Of a DNA stretch of 64,000 nucleotides, positions 42,912 through 51,837 are shown one piece after another; position 1 is the first letter of the stretch, and the number at the start of each line of letters is the position of its first letter. The position numbers and the translations under genes were made by a program. Where the stretch lies: the NCBI RefSeq assembly GCF_000011385.1, contig NC_005125.1, positions 3,348,001 to 3,412,000 on the forward strand. Direction: 5' to 3'. A model generated the notes under the pieces. The model did no database searches. It saw only the letters and a list, made by a program, of their open reading frames with translations, and was not told the origin of the DNA. The DNA comes from Gloeobacter violaceus PCC 7421 (GTDB lineage Bacteria; Cyanobacteriota; Cyanobacteriia; Gloeobacterales; Gloeobacteraceae).

Positions 42912-43280
42912 CTAGTCCCCTTCCAGGGGCAGACCGGCGGCGACCTGGCCCTGGGCAAAGTTTTGCCCAAACTGGAGCATGTACACTTCGTCCTCGTTCT
43001 GCAGTTCGACTTCAAGGTTCGATTGGGCGTAGGAAACGCACAACAGCGCGTAACCCTGGGCCTGCAGTTCGCCGGAAAGGCCCATCGCCTCGGGCTGGCG
43101 CAAGCGGCCGGTGAGCACCCGGGCGGCACAGGTGGTGCACGCACCGTTGCGGCAGGAGAAGGGCAGGGCAACGCCCTGGGCCTCGGCCTCGCGCAAAATA
43201 TATTGATCTTCGCGGGCGCGCAGGCGGTAGACCCGGCCGCGGGCAGGATCGCGGATCTCGACGGTGTAGCGCTGAGGCAT
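42912..43280 (-). CDS. [2Fe-2S] plant-type ferredoxin with C-terminal extension
   Basis: The ATG at 43280 gives 122 residues; a second ATG at 43289 is possible. The cluster cysteines are Cys43, Cys48, Cys51 and Cys81 (FSCRNGACTTCAARV and ALLCVSYAQ), the normal plant-type spacing. The core is like PetF, but about 30 residues follow after the last cluster Cys region (EVYMLQFGQNFAQGQVAAGL), a tail that photosynthetic ferredoxin I lacks. It is therefore a paralogue with an unknown partner. It precedes tlyA by three bases. Confidence 0.9.
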   Translation of the reverse strand: MPQRYTVEIRDPARGRVYRLRAREDQYILREAEAQGVALPFSCRNGACTTCAARVLTGRLRQPEAMGLSGELQAQGYALLCVSYAQSNLEVELQNEDEVYMLQFGQNFAQGQVAAGLPLEGD

Positions 43281-43344
43281 TGAAGTCATCTCGGCCGCCC
43301 GCGCTCCGGGCGCAAACGGCAATAAGGTATCCTAGTTTGAGTGA

Positions 43345-44700
<1,356 letters not shown>

Positions 44701-44737
44701 TCCAAATCTCCAAGTGCTACCATCGGTTGGTAGCCTT

Positions 44738-44810
44738 GGGCACGTAGCTCAGCGGATAGAGCGTTCGCCTCCGGAGCGAAAGGTCGTGGGTTCGATCCCC
44801 GCCGTGCCCA
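44738..44810 (+). tRNA. tRNA-Arg (CCG)
   Basis: The 73-nt sequence forms a standard cloverleaf: acceptor GGGCACG/CGTGCCC with discriminator A, D arm GCTC...GAGC, anticodon stem TTCGC/GCGAA with loop CTCCGGA (anticodon CCG, reads CGG) and T arm GTGGGTTCGATCCCCGC. CCA is not encoded. Accessory genes begin seven bases after it. Confidence 0.95.
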
Positions 44811-44816
44811 TGAATT

Positions 44817-45479
44817 CTAGAGCATCGGTCCAGTTATACCGAAAGGTGTCACAGAGCTCTTCCCGAGCCAAGTCGTATGGGTCAGTACCCACCCGTCTTC
44901 GTCATGGCTGAGTGCGTCGCCTTCAACTCGGAATCCCAGCGAGCCCAAGCGGCTAGCCACATCTAACGCTGCCCTTCCGGTACGACGGCTGCTGTAGCTG
45001 CTGACTATCAATCGCCCTCCCCCTAAGACAGCTTGTCTCAGCAGTCTGTCCAGGTATTCTTGCTGCAGTGCCTCGGGTACGTATTCCAAAAGCGTGTGTA
45101 CATAATCGAAAGCCCTTTGTGGTTGCCAGTCGTGGGCGTTGGCGACCGCGAGATTGTCCGCAAAAGCAGGCAGCCTGGTGCGCGCCAACTCCACCAACGC
45201 CTCCGAAAAATCGATGCCGTGGGGCTCCAACCGCACTCCTTGCTCGTTCGCCCACTGTACCAAGCACTCCAACAGCAACCCGTTCGCACAGCCGATGTCG
45301 AAGAATGACCCCGAGTGGGGCACGGCCTTCAAGATGACCCGCCTCGCCCAGAGCCAGCGCTCGGGGGTGCTTGCCCAGCCCGACTGCAAGTACGGGTCGT
45401 CGCCGACCAGGTAGGACCGCTCGATTGCTTCTTTGTGCCGGTCGAACCAGCTGGACAGGTCCTCATCACTTCCCTGCAT
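44817..45479 (-). CDS. Class I SAM-dependent methyltransferase
   Basis: The 220-residue protein has the Rossmann methyltransferase motif I GSFFDIGCANGLLLECL (about 58-74), motif II acid in HGIDFSEALVELAR, motif III VANAHDWQPQRAFDYVHTLL and the post-I strand GGGRLIVSSYSSR. The substrate cannot be told. It ends seven bases from tRNA-Arg and is the first gene of the accessory stretch; its codon use is slightly less GC-rich than in the core genes. Confidence 0.82.
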   Translation of the reverse strand: MQGSDEDLSSWFDRHKEAIERSYLVGDDPYLQSGWASTPERWLWARRVILKAVPHSGSFFDIGCANGLLLECLVQWANEQGVRLEPHGIDFSEALVELARTRLPAFADNLAVANAHDWQPQRAFDYVHTLLEYVPEALQQEYLDRLLRQAVLGGGRLIVSSYSSRRTGRAALDVASRLGSLGFRVEGDALSHDEDGWVLTHTTWLGKSSVTPFGITGPML

Positions 45480-45548
45480 CCATGCCTCTCCGGGCGTTTT
45501 GCTTGAACTTGAATGGGAGCAAGCCCGCAGACGACCTGGAGCAAAACC

Positions 45549-45703
45549 GTGCGACTACAAACCTGGCACCCTCCCATCGAACTGTCACAGGCGGAGAAGC
45601 GCATCGTCAAGCGCATCGCCGCGCCAAGCTGTTCGTTTTCCTGCGCCGCATCCGCCATCAACTGTTCGACTCGGCCTTCCAAGCTGAGTTGTCCGGCATG
45701 TAC
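45549..45703 (+). pseudogene. N-terminal remnant of an IS1182-like transposase
   Basis: Translation from GTG at 45549, preceded by GGAG, gives LQTWHPPIELSQAEKRIVKR; after a one-base deletion near 45613 the next frame continues RRAKLFVFLRRIRHQLFDSA FQAEL and SGMY before homology stops. The pattern is that of the start of DUF772-type (IS1182/IS5-group) transposases. Only about 52 codons are left, the catalytic part is absent and no terminal inverted repeats were seen. Confidence 0.6.
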
Positions 45704-45864
45704 ATCGGTATCGTTATACCTATTTTGACCAAAAGAAAACGGCACAGGAAACGGAAATTTTTCAGGGCTTCCAAGGTTGTAGCTTAGAAATGAAGAGGTT
45801 TTGAGCCTTGCTTGTTAACGGAAGCAGAAACGGAAATTTTGGAGCTTTTTGCAGGAAAGACTGT
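45704..45864. other. Short AT-rich spacer before the Fic gene
   Basis: Between the transposase remnant and the Fic gene there is an AT-rich stretch containing two near-copies of GGAAATTTT (around 45749 and 45833). I see no gene in it; it presumably holds the Fic promoter. Confidence 0.45.
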
Positions 45865-47085
45865 ATGGCAACCTGGCCGGTGGAATTGATGGAGCCGATG
45901 CGCGTTTCCGAGGGGCGCGACGGCGGCAGGTTCGTCGAACTCGCGGCCAGACTGCAGAAACTGGACACTGCCTTCGAAGCGTCCGTTCCCCAGAGTATCC
46001 GCGCCGCTCTGGCTGACTTGGTCCGCTCTATGAACTGCTACTACTCAAACCTCATCGAAGGTCACAACACGCGCCCTCGGGATATCGACAGGGCTTTGGC
46101 GCAGGACTACTCGGACGAGCCCGCCAAACGCGAGTTGCAGGAGGAGGCGAAGGCGCACATCGAGGTGCAACGCCTCATCGACCGTGGCGAGATGCCTGCG
46201 GTGCCTGTGACTGCCGCCGAGTGGTTGTACTGGTGCCACCGGGAGTTCTACGAGCGTATCGGAGCCGAATTTCGGGTGCTCAAGAACCAGAGCGGCAAGG
46301 TCATCGGCCGCGTCACTCCAGGCGAGTTGCGTACTGTCGAGATCAGCGTCGGGGCGCACCAGCCTCCCCCCGCCGCCGATCTGCCCCGGTTCCTCGCCCG
46401 GTTCCATGAAGCGTACCAGCCCGATCCCGAACGGCCCATCCACGGTCTTTTGGCCCTCGGCGCCTCCCACCACCGGTTGCTGTGGATTCACCCGTTCACG
46501 GACGGCAACGGCAGGGTGGCCCGGTTGTTCTCGCACGCCTACTTGCAGGCGTTGGGCCTATGCAAAGACTCGCTGTGGTCCGTCTCTCGGGGACTCGCCC
46601 GCAAACGGAACCGTTATAGAAATTTGCTTGCCCATGCCGACGCCGACCGCCGCAGTGACCTTGACGGCAGGGGCCACCTCAGCGAGATTGCCTTACTGGA
46701 TTTCTCGAACTTTTTCTTGCAGGAAGTGGCGATCGACCAGGTGGAATTCATGCAAGGGCTGATGCAGACAAACTCGCTGCGGGAGCGTGTGCTGGCCTAC
46801 GTCAGAGCAGACATGGCCCAAAAAAAGCTCCCTTCCGGCAGCGACCGGCTCATCAACCACGCCTTGACCTACGGCAGCCTTGCGCGCGGTGAAGCCGCGA
46901 CGATCTCCGGTTACAGCGACCGCCAGGCCCGCGAAGCGGTGGCCGCACTCTCAGGCAAGGGGCTCCTGGCCTCCGATTCCCCGAGGGGCAAACAGGTCCG
47001 CCTCAACTTCTCGGCCTCGCTCGCCGAGGCGTGGTTCCCAGAACTGTTCGCGGCCGGTGCCGCCGAAAGTGCAGAGGATCCGTAA
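45865..47085 (+). CDS. Fic-domain protein, class II (N-terminal inhibitory helix)
   Basis: The ATG at 45865, with AGGAAA upstream, gives 406 residues. The Fic motif is intact, HPFTDGNGRVARL, with catalytic His209 in this numbering. The inhibitory motif [S/T]-x3-E-[G/N] is present in the N-terminal helix as SNLIEG (Ser61, Glu65), which marks class II Fic enzymes that AMPylate or transfer NMP to proteins under autoinhibition. The C-terminal ~90 residues are a winged-helix domain (EAATISGYSDRQAREAVAAL, then LSGKGLL). No separate antitoxin is needed. It lies in the accessory stretch after tRNA-Arg. The target protein is unknown. Confidence 0.93.
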   Translation: MATWPVELMEPMRVSEGRDGGRFVELAARLQKLDTAFEASVPQSIRAALADLVRSMNCYYSNLIEGHNTRPRDIDRALAQDYSDEPAKRELQEEAKAHIEVQRLIDRGEMPAVPVTAAEWLYWCHREFYERIGAEFRVLKNQSGKVIGRVTPGELRTVEISVGAHQPPPAADLPRFLARFHEAYQPDPERPIHGLLALGASHHRLLWIHPFTDGNGRVARLFSHAYLQALGLCKDSLWSVSRGLARKRNRYRNLLAHADADRRSDLDGRGHLSEIALLDFSNFFLQEVAIDQVEFMQGLMQTNSLRERVLAYVRADMAQKKLPSGSDRLINHALTYGSLARGEAATISGYSDRQAREAVAALSGKGLLASDSPRGKQVRLNFSASLAEAWFPELFAAGAAESAEDP

Positions 47086-47205
47086 CCTACTTTTCAGCGT
47101 TACCGATTTGCGATCAGCCCTTTTGCTGTGCGAGCCCCGCGCCCGCCCGGCTCGCTATTGCTGTTAACCCTGCCCGGGGCTGTTCGGCGTCAATTAGATT
47201 GGCCA

Positions 47206-47264
47206 CTCGATGCGGTCGAGCCGGTCATTGCTGCGGGCGGTTGGCCGTTGCTGGAGGTCACGGT
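47206..47264 (-). repeat. Partial duplicate of the coiled-coil gene 5' end
   Basis: This stretch is a near-copy of 49699-49760, the first codons of the coiled-coil gene. The run CTCGATGCGGTCGAGCCGGT and the run GGGCGGTTGGCCGTTGCT are identical in both; between them are small differences and a deletion. The rest of the gene is absent here. Confidence 0.75.
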
Positions 47265-47362
47265 GCCAAGAGTGAGTCGAACTGCTTTCAATTTACCCGG
47301 AAGCCACTCCGGCAATCTCCGGAATGAACCATGAATAGACTTTACTCGGGTCGGCCCAGTAG

Positions 47363-47593
47363 CTAAAACTGCTCTCCAGGTTCACCATGGCGATTTCTCG
47401 CGTCATGGTTGCGGACAATCTCTGCTATGGCTTGAGTGAGTTCTTCACCCGTCACCTCGGCGGGGATTGTCTTCATCGGCATTTGGCGCAATCGGTCCAT
47501 GTAGGCAAAAAAGGCAGATTGCTCATCTCGGTGACCCAGCATATACTCACGCAGCTGGTCGATTGTCATCGTCGAATACTTCGATTCATTCAT
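47363..47593 (-). CDS. DUF6887-like small protein
   Basis: The 76-residue protein has the pattern SKYSTMTIDQLREYMLGHRD, then EQSAFFAYMDRLRQMPM, which matches the small cyanobacterial family I know as DUF6887 (an N-terminal 'ML..L..YVL.HR.D..AF..Y.D' block). Function is unknown. The ATG overlaps the stop of the upstream DUF6888-like gene by four bases, so the two are translationally coupled. Confidence 0.68.
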   Translation of the reverse strand: MNESKYSTMTIDQLREYMLGHRDEQSAFFAYMDRLRQMPMKTIPAEVTGEELTQAIAEIVRNHDARNRHGEPGEQF

Positions 47594-47793
47594 AGCGGCA
47601 GGTACCTTGCATCGCCGGTTGGGCTTATCAGGACTTCCAAATTGCCGGAGGTCAAGATGTAGACCTCATTATAACGGGGGTCGAGGGTGAGCAAGTTGAT
47701 ACTGCGGTAGAAGCGGGTGAGGTTGCAGCACACTTCGTAGCACTTGCGCAGTTGGGCTGGTGTCGGCACGGATGTCTGGGGTGGTTCGTGCAT
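47590..47793 (-). CDS. DUF6888-like small protein
   Basis: The 67-residue protein contains TPAQLRKCYEVCCNLTRFYR, then INLLTLDPRYNEVYILTSGN and LEVLISPTGDARYL, the layout of the small cyanobacterial DUF6888 family, which is typically encoded directly upstream of a DUF6887 gene. AGGAC precedes the ATG. The pair behaves like a mobile two-gene cassette; a toxin-antitoxin-like role is possible but there is no direct evidence. Confidence 0.68.
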   Translation of the reverse strand: MHEPPQTSVPTPAQLRKCYEVCCNLTRFYRSINLLTLDPRYNEVYILTSGNLEVLISPTGDARYLPL

Positions 47794-47828
47794 GTCCTGC
47801 GAAAAGAAACGACAAACAGAAATTGTAG

Positions 47829-47970
47829 CCAGACCGCATCGAGGAGCGTACCCACCAGACAGGCTCCCTCGAAGTCTGCCAGGCAGGTATAGCTTCCGCT
47901 AAGGTCCGCGCACACCAGATCGGCCCCGGCGAAACTGACCCCGGCCACAGCGGCGCTGCTGTTGAGGTCG
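47829..47970 (-). pseudogene. 3' fragment of a second pentapeptide-repeat gene
   Basis: The minus strand reads SSAAVAGVSFAGADLVCADL and LADFEGACLVGTLLDAV, almost identical to the C-terminus of the intact pentapeptide gene (49799-50377). At the position of that gene's stop codon TGA there is TGG, so the frame runs on into unrelated sequence. The first ~145 codons are missing. Confidence 0.75.
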
Positions 47971-48083
47971 CGCATGATGACAATTTCGCGATTCTGACAA
48001 CGAAGAGAGCACGCAATGGCAGCTTGAGTTGACGAGGTTGCACAACTTCGTTAACTTTGAAGTAATGAATGGGATAGTTCACC

Positions 48084-48782
48084 ATGACAGCCCGGCTTCT
48101 AGAGCAGCAGTTACGGGAAGCGCCCGCCGTGGAGCGTGCAGCCGTTCAGCGTTTTCTTTCAGCACCGGAGCCTGTGAAGCTGGCGCTCTCCAAGGTGTTG
48201 CTCGAAAGCGCCCGCCATCCTGAGCGCAGTGACATTCTGGCGCGTGTGATGCAGCTTGTCGGCTCGCCGGCCGGTCGGACCGACGAGCCATCCCTGCAGC
48301 CACTGTCGGATGTGCCTTCAGCTTTCGATGCGCTTCTGGAAATTCTCGGTCGTCCTGAGGTACTGCAAGAAGCCGTCCAAATGGATCCGCCGGCCGCTGC
48401 CCGCCTGCGGGGGGTAGCCCTGAAGCGCGATTTGCTTGTAGCCGGGGGAGGCACATTGACCAGCGAACAGGTGGCCGCTCATCTACACCTGACGCGCCAG
48501 GCAGTGGACAAGCGCCGCCGCAAAGGCCAACTGCTTGCGTTTTCCCTGGGGCGTCGCGGGTATGCCTATCCCACCTGGCAGTTTCACGAAGGCCGGGTGC
48601 TCGCCGGTCTGGAGCAGGTGCTGGCCGCCCTCGCGGAGTATTCACCCTGGACCCAGGCCATGTTTCTGACTACCGGTGACATTCGCTTGGGAGATAAAAC
48701 GCCGCTTGAGTGCCTGCGCGACGGGCACATTGACGCCGTCGTGGCGGCAGCGGCAGCTCACGGAGAACAGGGTGCCGCCTGA
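48084..48782 (+). CDS. Xre/MbcA/ParS-type antitoxin (partner of RES toxin)
   Basis: The 232-residue protein ends in an MbcA/ParS/Xre antitoxin toxin-binding domain: SPWTQAMFLTTGDIRLGDKT and PLECLRDGHIDAVVAAAAAHG. A helix-turn-helix with LTSEQVAAHLHLTRQAVDKR lies at about 128-150. The N-terminal ~100 residues are helical. Antitoxins of this type normally sit directly upstream of a RES-domain toxin that degrades NAD+. Here the sequence directly after the stop is only the C-terminal half of a RES domain, so the antitoxin is intact but its toxin is not. Confidence 0.85.
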   Translation: MTARLLEQQLREAPAVERAAVQRFLSAPEPVKLALSKVLLESARHPERSDILARVMQLVGSPAGRTDEPSLQPLSDVPSAFDALLEILGRPEVLQEAVQMDPPAAARLRGVALKRDLLVAGGGTLTSEQVAAHLHLTRQAVDKRRRKGQLLAFSLGRRGYAYPTWQFHEGRVLAGLEQVLAALAEYSPWTQAMFLTTGDIRLGDKTPLECLRDGHIDAVVAAAAAHGEQGAA

Positions 48783-48794
48783 GTCTGTCTGTAG

Positions 48795-49073
48795 AGCAGC
48801 CGGCTCCCCTTCCCGATCCACCACCAGATTTTCACCCGGCTGTCCAGCGGTCAATACCGGACGGCTCGCCGCTGGGCCAGGGCTATCTGGGCGCACCCGG
48901 CCCGGCCCGATGGAATGCTCTACCGCTTACGGCACGACGACGAACGTTATTGCTGCGGCCTGTTCGATCGCACGGCCGATGCACTTCGGGAGAACAGTCT
49001 GGGTTCTTTGCCGGAAAAACATGCCGAACTACTGGGCAAAATTCTCGAGCACTACGGCTTCGGGTTGATATAG
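48795..49073 (+). pseudogene. RES-domain toxin, 5'-truncated remnant
   Basis: In the same frame as the antitoxin, after TGA (48780) and TAG (48792), the sequence reads TARRWARAIWAHPARPDGML, then YRLRHDDERYCCGLFDRTAD and LLGKILEHYGFGLI, ending at TAG 49071. This is the C-terminal half of a RES domain in good condition. The N-terminal half with the ADP-ribosyl-binding residues is missing and no start codon with ribosome binding site precedes it. The toxin is therefore inactive. Confidence 0.8.
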
Positions 49074-49125
49074 CTATCTGGGCTCGATGGACCAGTGTGA
49101 TCAAAAGAGGGTCAACACAATTCCG

Positions 49126-49755
49126 TCAAGCCCGGCCGCCGTTGCGGCGCTCAAGAATCTCCAGAATGCGGCGGTTCTCTGTTTGGAGACCGACAATTTG
49201 GGATGAGTTTGCATCGATACGCGCCATGATGTCGCCGATGCGCGCCATGATGTCGTCGATGCGCGCCAGAATATTGTCGGCCACATCCACCAAGCCGGTG
49301 ATGGCGTTGGTGGCCGTAGCGGCTGCATCGGCGGTCGTCCGGTTCACCCCGGCTACTTCCTCGCTCAACCTTGAAATGGCCTCGGTGTTTCGCTCCTGCT
49401 GCTGAGCAATGGTGGCGAGGCGTTGATCCAGGCTGACGAGGCGCAGATCGAAAGCCTCTGTCCGTTGATCAAAAGCCTCCATCCGCCGTTCGAGAACTTC
49501 CGTGTGCTGATCGAGAGCCTCCATCCGCCGGTCAAGGACCTCCGTCCGCCAATTGAAAGCCTCAAGCTGTCTTTCGAGAACTTCCGTGCGCCGTTCGAAG
49601 GCGTCCATCCGCTGTTCATAAACAGCATCTCGGCTGAGGAGAACCCCGATTTGCCGGTCGTGCTCCGCTGAACTGGCCGCCACCGCAGCAAGAATACGCT
49701 CGATGCGGTCGAGCCGGTCGCTGCTGCTGGGCGGTTGGCCGTTGCTCGGGGTCAT
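49126..49755 (-). CDS. Coiled-coil protein with 14-residue tandem repeats
   Basis: The ATG at 49755 gives 209 residues. From about residue 50 to 110 there are four 14-residue repeats of the form RTEVLERQLEAFNW, RTEVLDRRMEALDQ, HTEVLERRMEAFDQ, RTEAFDLRLVSLDQ, i.e. two heptads each, encoded by 42-bp near-repeats. A second run of heptads near the end (DDIMARIGDIMARIDA) follows a small-residue segment (TTADAAATATNAITGLVDVA). The whole chain should be a long parallel coiled coil with no membrane segment. Function unknown; it is paired with the pentapeptide gene upstream on the same strand and both have decayed copies near 47.2-48 kb. Confidence 0.78.
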   Translation of the reverse strand: MTPSNGQPPSSSDRLDRIERILAAVAASSAEHDRQIGVLLSRDAVYEQRMDAFERRTEVLERQLEAFNWRTEVLDRRMEALDQHTEVLERRMEAFDQRTEAFDLRLVSLDQRLATIAQQQERNTEAISRLSEEVAGVNRTTADAAATATNAITGLVDVADNILARIDDIMARIGDIMARIDANSSQIVGLQTENRRILEILERRNGGRA

Positions 49756-49798
49756 CGGTGAAAAGCGTAAAATCGCACGAATTTGTGTACAGCCTACC

Positions 49799-50377
49799 TC
49801 AGACCGCATCGAGAAGCGTACCCACCAGGCAGGCCCCCTCAAAATCGGCCAGACGGGTGTCGATCCCGCTTAGATCCGCACACAGCAGATTGGCCCCGGC
49901 GAAACTGGCCCCGGCCACGGCGGCGCTGCTGAGGTTGGCTTCCTCCAGGTCGGCGCCGCGCAGGTCCGCCCCTGCCAGATTCGCTCCCGAAAGATCCGCC
50001 CCCGCCAGGTTCGCCCCGCTCAGCCGCGCTCCGCGCAGATCCGCGTGGCGCAAGTCGGCCCCGATGCCGTTGAGGCCCATCAGGTTGGTTCCCTCCAGAT
50101 TGGCGCCGCCCAGGCTGGCATTTTGAAGATTGGCCGACATCAAGTTGGCACCGCGCAGGTTGGCGCCGCGCAGGTCGGATTCGCTCAGGTTGGCCCCCAT
50201 CAGGTTGGCTCCCCACAGGTCGCAATGCAGGACAGCACCCGCCAGGTGGGCGCCGGTGAGATTGGCCCCGGCCAGGTTGTGGCGCTCCAGGCGCACCCCC
50301 GCCAGATCGATGCCTTCGAGGCCGGCGCCGCGCAGGTCTTCAACTTCACCCTGTTTGATCTTTTCTGCTTCGATCAT
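49799..50377 (-). CDS. Pentapeptide-repeat protein
   Basis: The 192-residue protein consists of about 30 A(D/N)LxG-type pentapeptides from residue ~15 to 165 (ANLTGAHLAG, ANLMGANLSE, ADLSGANLAG), predicting a right-handed quadrilateral beta helix of about seven coils. There is no signal peptide. Some family members mimic DNA and protect gyrase, but most cyanobacterial ones are unassigned. Its stop is 43 bases before the coiled-coil gene start, so the two form an operon. A 3' fragment of a duplicate is at 47829. Confidence 0.9.
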   Translation of the reverse strand: MIEAEKIKQGEVEDLRGAGLEGIDLAGVRLERHNLAGANLTGAHLAGAVLHCDLWGANLMGANLSESDLRGANLRGANLMSANLQNASLGGANLEGTNLMGLNGIGADLRHADLRGARLSGANLAGADLSGANLAGADLRGADLEEANLSSAAVAGASFAGANLLCADLSGIDTRLADFEGACLVGTLLDAV

Positions 50378-50395
50378 CGCTCGTTAACAACACAC

Positions 50396-51760
50396 TCAAC
50401 GGACTGTCGATTCCTCGGAGGCGTCCATCGCCGCCGCGTGCAGCAACCACTGGCCGGTACCAACTTTAGGCTGGAGCGGATCGAGGAGGATGCCCGCCTG
50501 CATCAGGCGGACCATGTTGGCCAGCTGCTCCAATAGCTGTGGATCCCATCGCCCGCCCGCGCCCGTCTCGCACAGCGAGAGCGCCTCGCTCGGGGTGCAC
50601 ACCGGCCGCTCGCCCCGGGCGACCAGCCACTCCTGAAAGTAAGCGGCAAGACCCAGGATACGCGCTTCGAGCGGAATCGCTTCGCCCGCCAATCCCTCCG
50701 GCAGGCCCTCGCCGTTCCACCACTCGTACTGGCGCTCGACGATGCGGGCCACCGAGCGCAATTCCGGCATCGAGCGCAACAGCTCCCCGGCAAACCCGGC
50801 GGCCTCGGCGAGTACTTTGAGCGTGTCCGGGCTGTCGGGATCGATCAGCGTGCCGGGAATCTCCGATAGGCCGACGCGGTGCAACAGAGCCGCGAGGCGC
50901 AAGCGCCGGAGGCGCCCGAAAGGCAGGTTCATCAGTTGGCCGATCACCTCCACCAGACTGCTCACCTGCAGCGAAGCCTGGGGATTGCTCACATCGCCCG
51001 CGTCGATGCGCTGGGCCATGCGCAGGAACGCCTGCAACCGGTTGGCGGTCAGGTTGGTGCCCAGTTTGTCGGGCTCCTCCCAGGTGGGCGGGGCAGGGCG
51101 GGTGAGGGAGACCAGTTGCTGCTGGCTGCTCTGCAAATAGGTGACGACCCGGGCGACCACGCCGCTCAGGTCCGAGCGGCTGCCGGCCGGTTCTGCGTCG
51201 ATGCGCTCCAGTTCGTTCTCCAGCTTTTCGGTGAGCTTCGCGTCGTAACCGCGGATGTGATCGAGGGTCAGATCGACGGCCGCGCGCACCAGCGGCTCCT
51301 CAAACGTCCAGAACCCGTAAAACTTGCGCTCGACATCCTGCTGGGGCCTTCCCCCCGGCCCGTACTCCGCTTCCCCCAACTCCTGGCACATCACCATCGC
51401 CGCATAGTTGGGGGCCAGAATCATCAGATGCCACTCCACCGAGACCGGGTCGGTCTCGCTGAGGGCCAACTGGGTGAGGTTGGCAGGGTTGTCCGGCTGC
51501 AAAAATCCCGAATCGGGTACCGCCATGATCAGCACCTGGCGGCTGTGCATCGCGAGTTGGCGATAGCGCTTCGCCTCCTGGGCATACCATTTGCCGCGCT
51601 GAAAGGCGGTCAATACCAACGGCGGACTGCCGCAGGTCAGGATGTGATCTTCGAGAGCGTGGCAGAGGGCTACCAGCGTGTTTTTGTAGTACACACCAAA
51701 GGAAGGTGGGTCCGCACCCAGTTGCTTGCGCAGTTTATACAGGATCGAACCCTCGAGCAT
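50396..51760 (-). CDS. DICT sensory domain protein with degenerate HD domain
   Basis: The ATG at 51760 gives 454 residues. Residues ~1-130 match the DICT domain (GVYYKNTLVALCHALEDHIL, then LVLTAFQRGKWYAQE, EWHLMILAPNYAAMVM), found with diguanylate cyclase and HD-type output in cyanobacteria. The C-terminal half (~255-430) is an HD-GYP-like helical domain: LRRLRLAALLHRVGLSEIPG and QYEWWNGEGLPEGLAGEAIP. The HD pair is HR and the GYP motif is GLP, so phosphodiesterase activity is doubtful. It is likely a signalling protein that senses light or another cue through DICT. Confidence 0.82.
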   Translation of the reverse strand: MLEGSILYKLRKQLGADPPSFGVYYKNTLVALCHALEDHILTCGSPPLVLTAFQRGKWYAQEAKRYRQLAMHSRQVLIMAVPDSGFLQPDNPANLTQLALSETDPVSVEWHLMILAPNYAAMVMCQELGEAEYGPGGRPQQDVERKFYGFWTFEEPLVRAAVDLTLDHIRGYDAKLTEKLENELERIDAEPAGSRSDLSGVVARVVTYLQSSQQQLVSLTRPAPPTWEEPDKLGTNLTANRLQAFLRMAQRIDAGDVSNPQASLQVSSLVEVIGQLMNLPFGRLRRLRLAALLHRVGLSEIPGTLIDPDSPDTLKVLAEAAGFAGELLRSMPELRSVARIVERQYEWWNGEGLPEGLAGEAIPLEARILGLAAYFQEWLVARGERPVCTPSEALSLCETGAGGRWDPQLLEQLANMVRLMQAGILLDPLQPKVGTGQWLLHAAAMDASEESTVR

Positions 51761-51837
51761 CACCCCTCCGAAAAACCCACTGCCGGCCTTGCTCCCCGGA
51801 CTGTGCTCAATTATGGCTGAAAATCGGCAAGAAAACT

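Noticed and set aside
49440-49610. CRISPR-like or minisatellite interpretation of the 42-bp repeats
   Set aside because: The repeats are imperfect, have no spacers and lie in frame in a coiled-coil gene.
44738-50400. Attachment-site duplication of the tRNA-Arg 3' end
   Set aside because: I looked for a second copy of the T-arm/acceptor sequence within the island and to its right and saw none.
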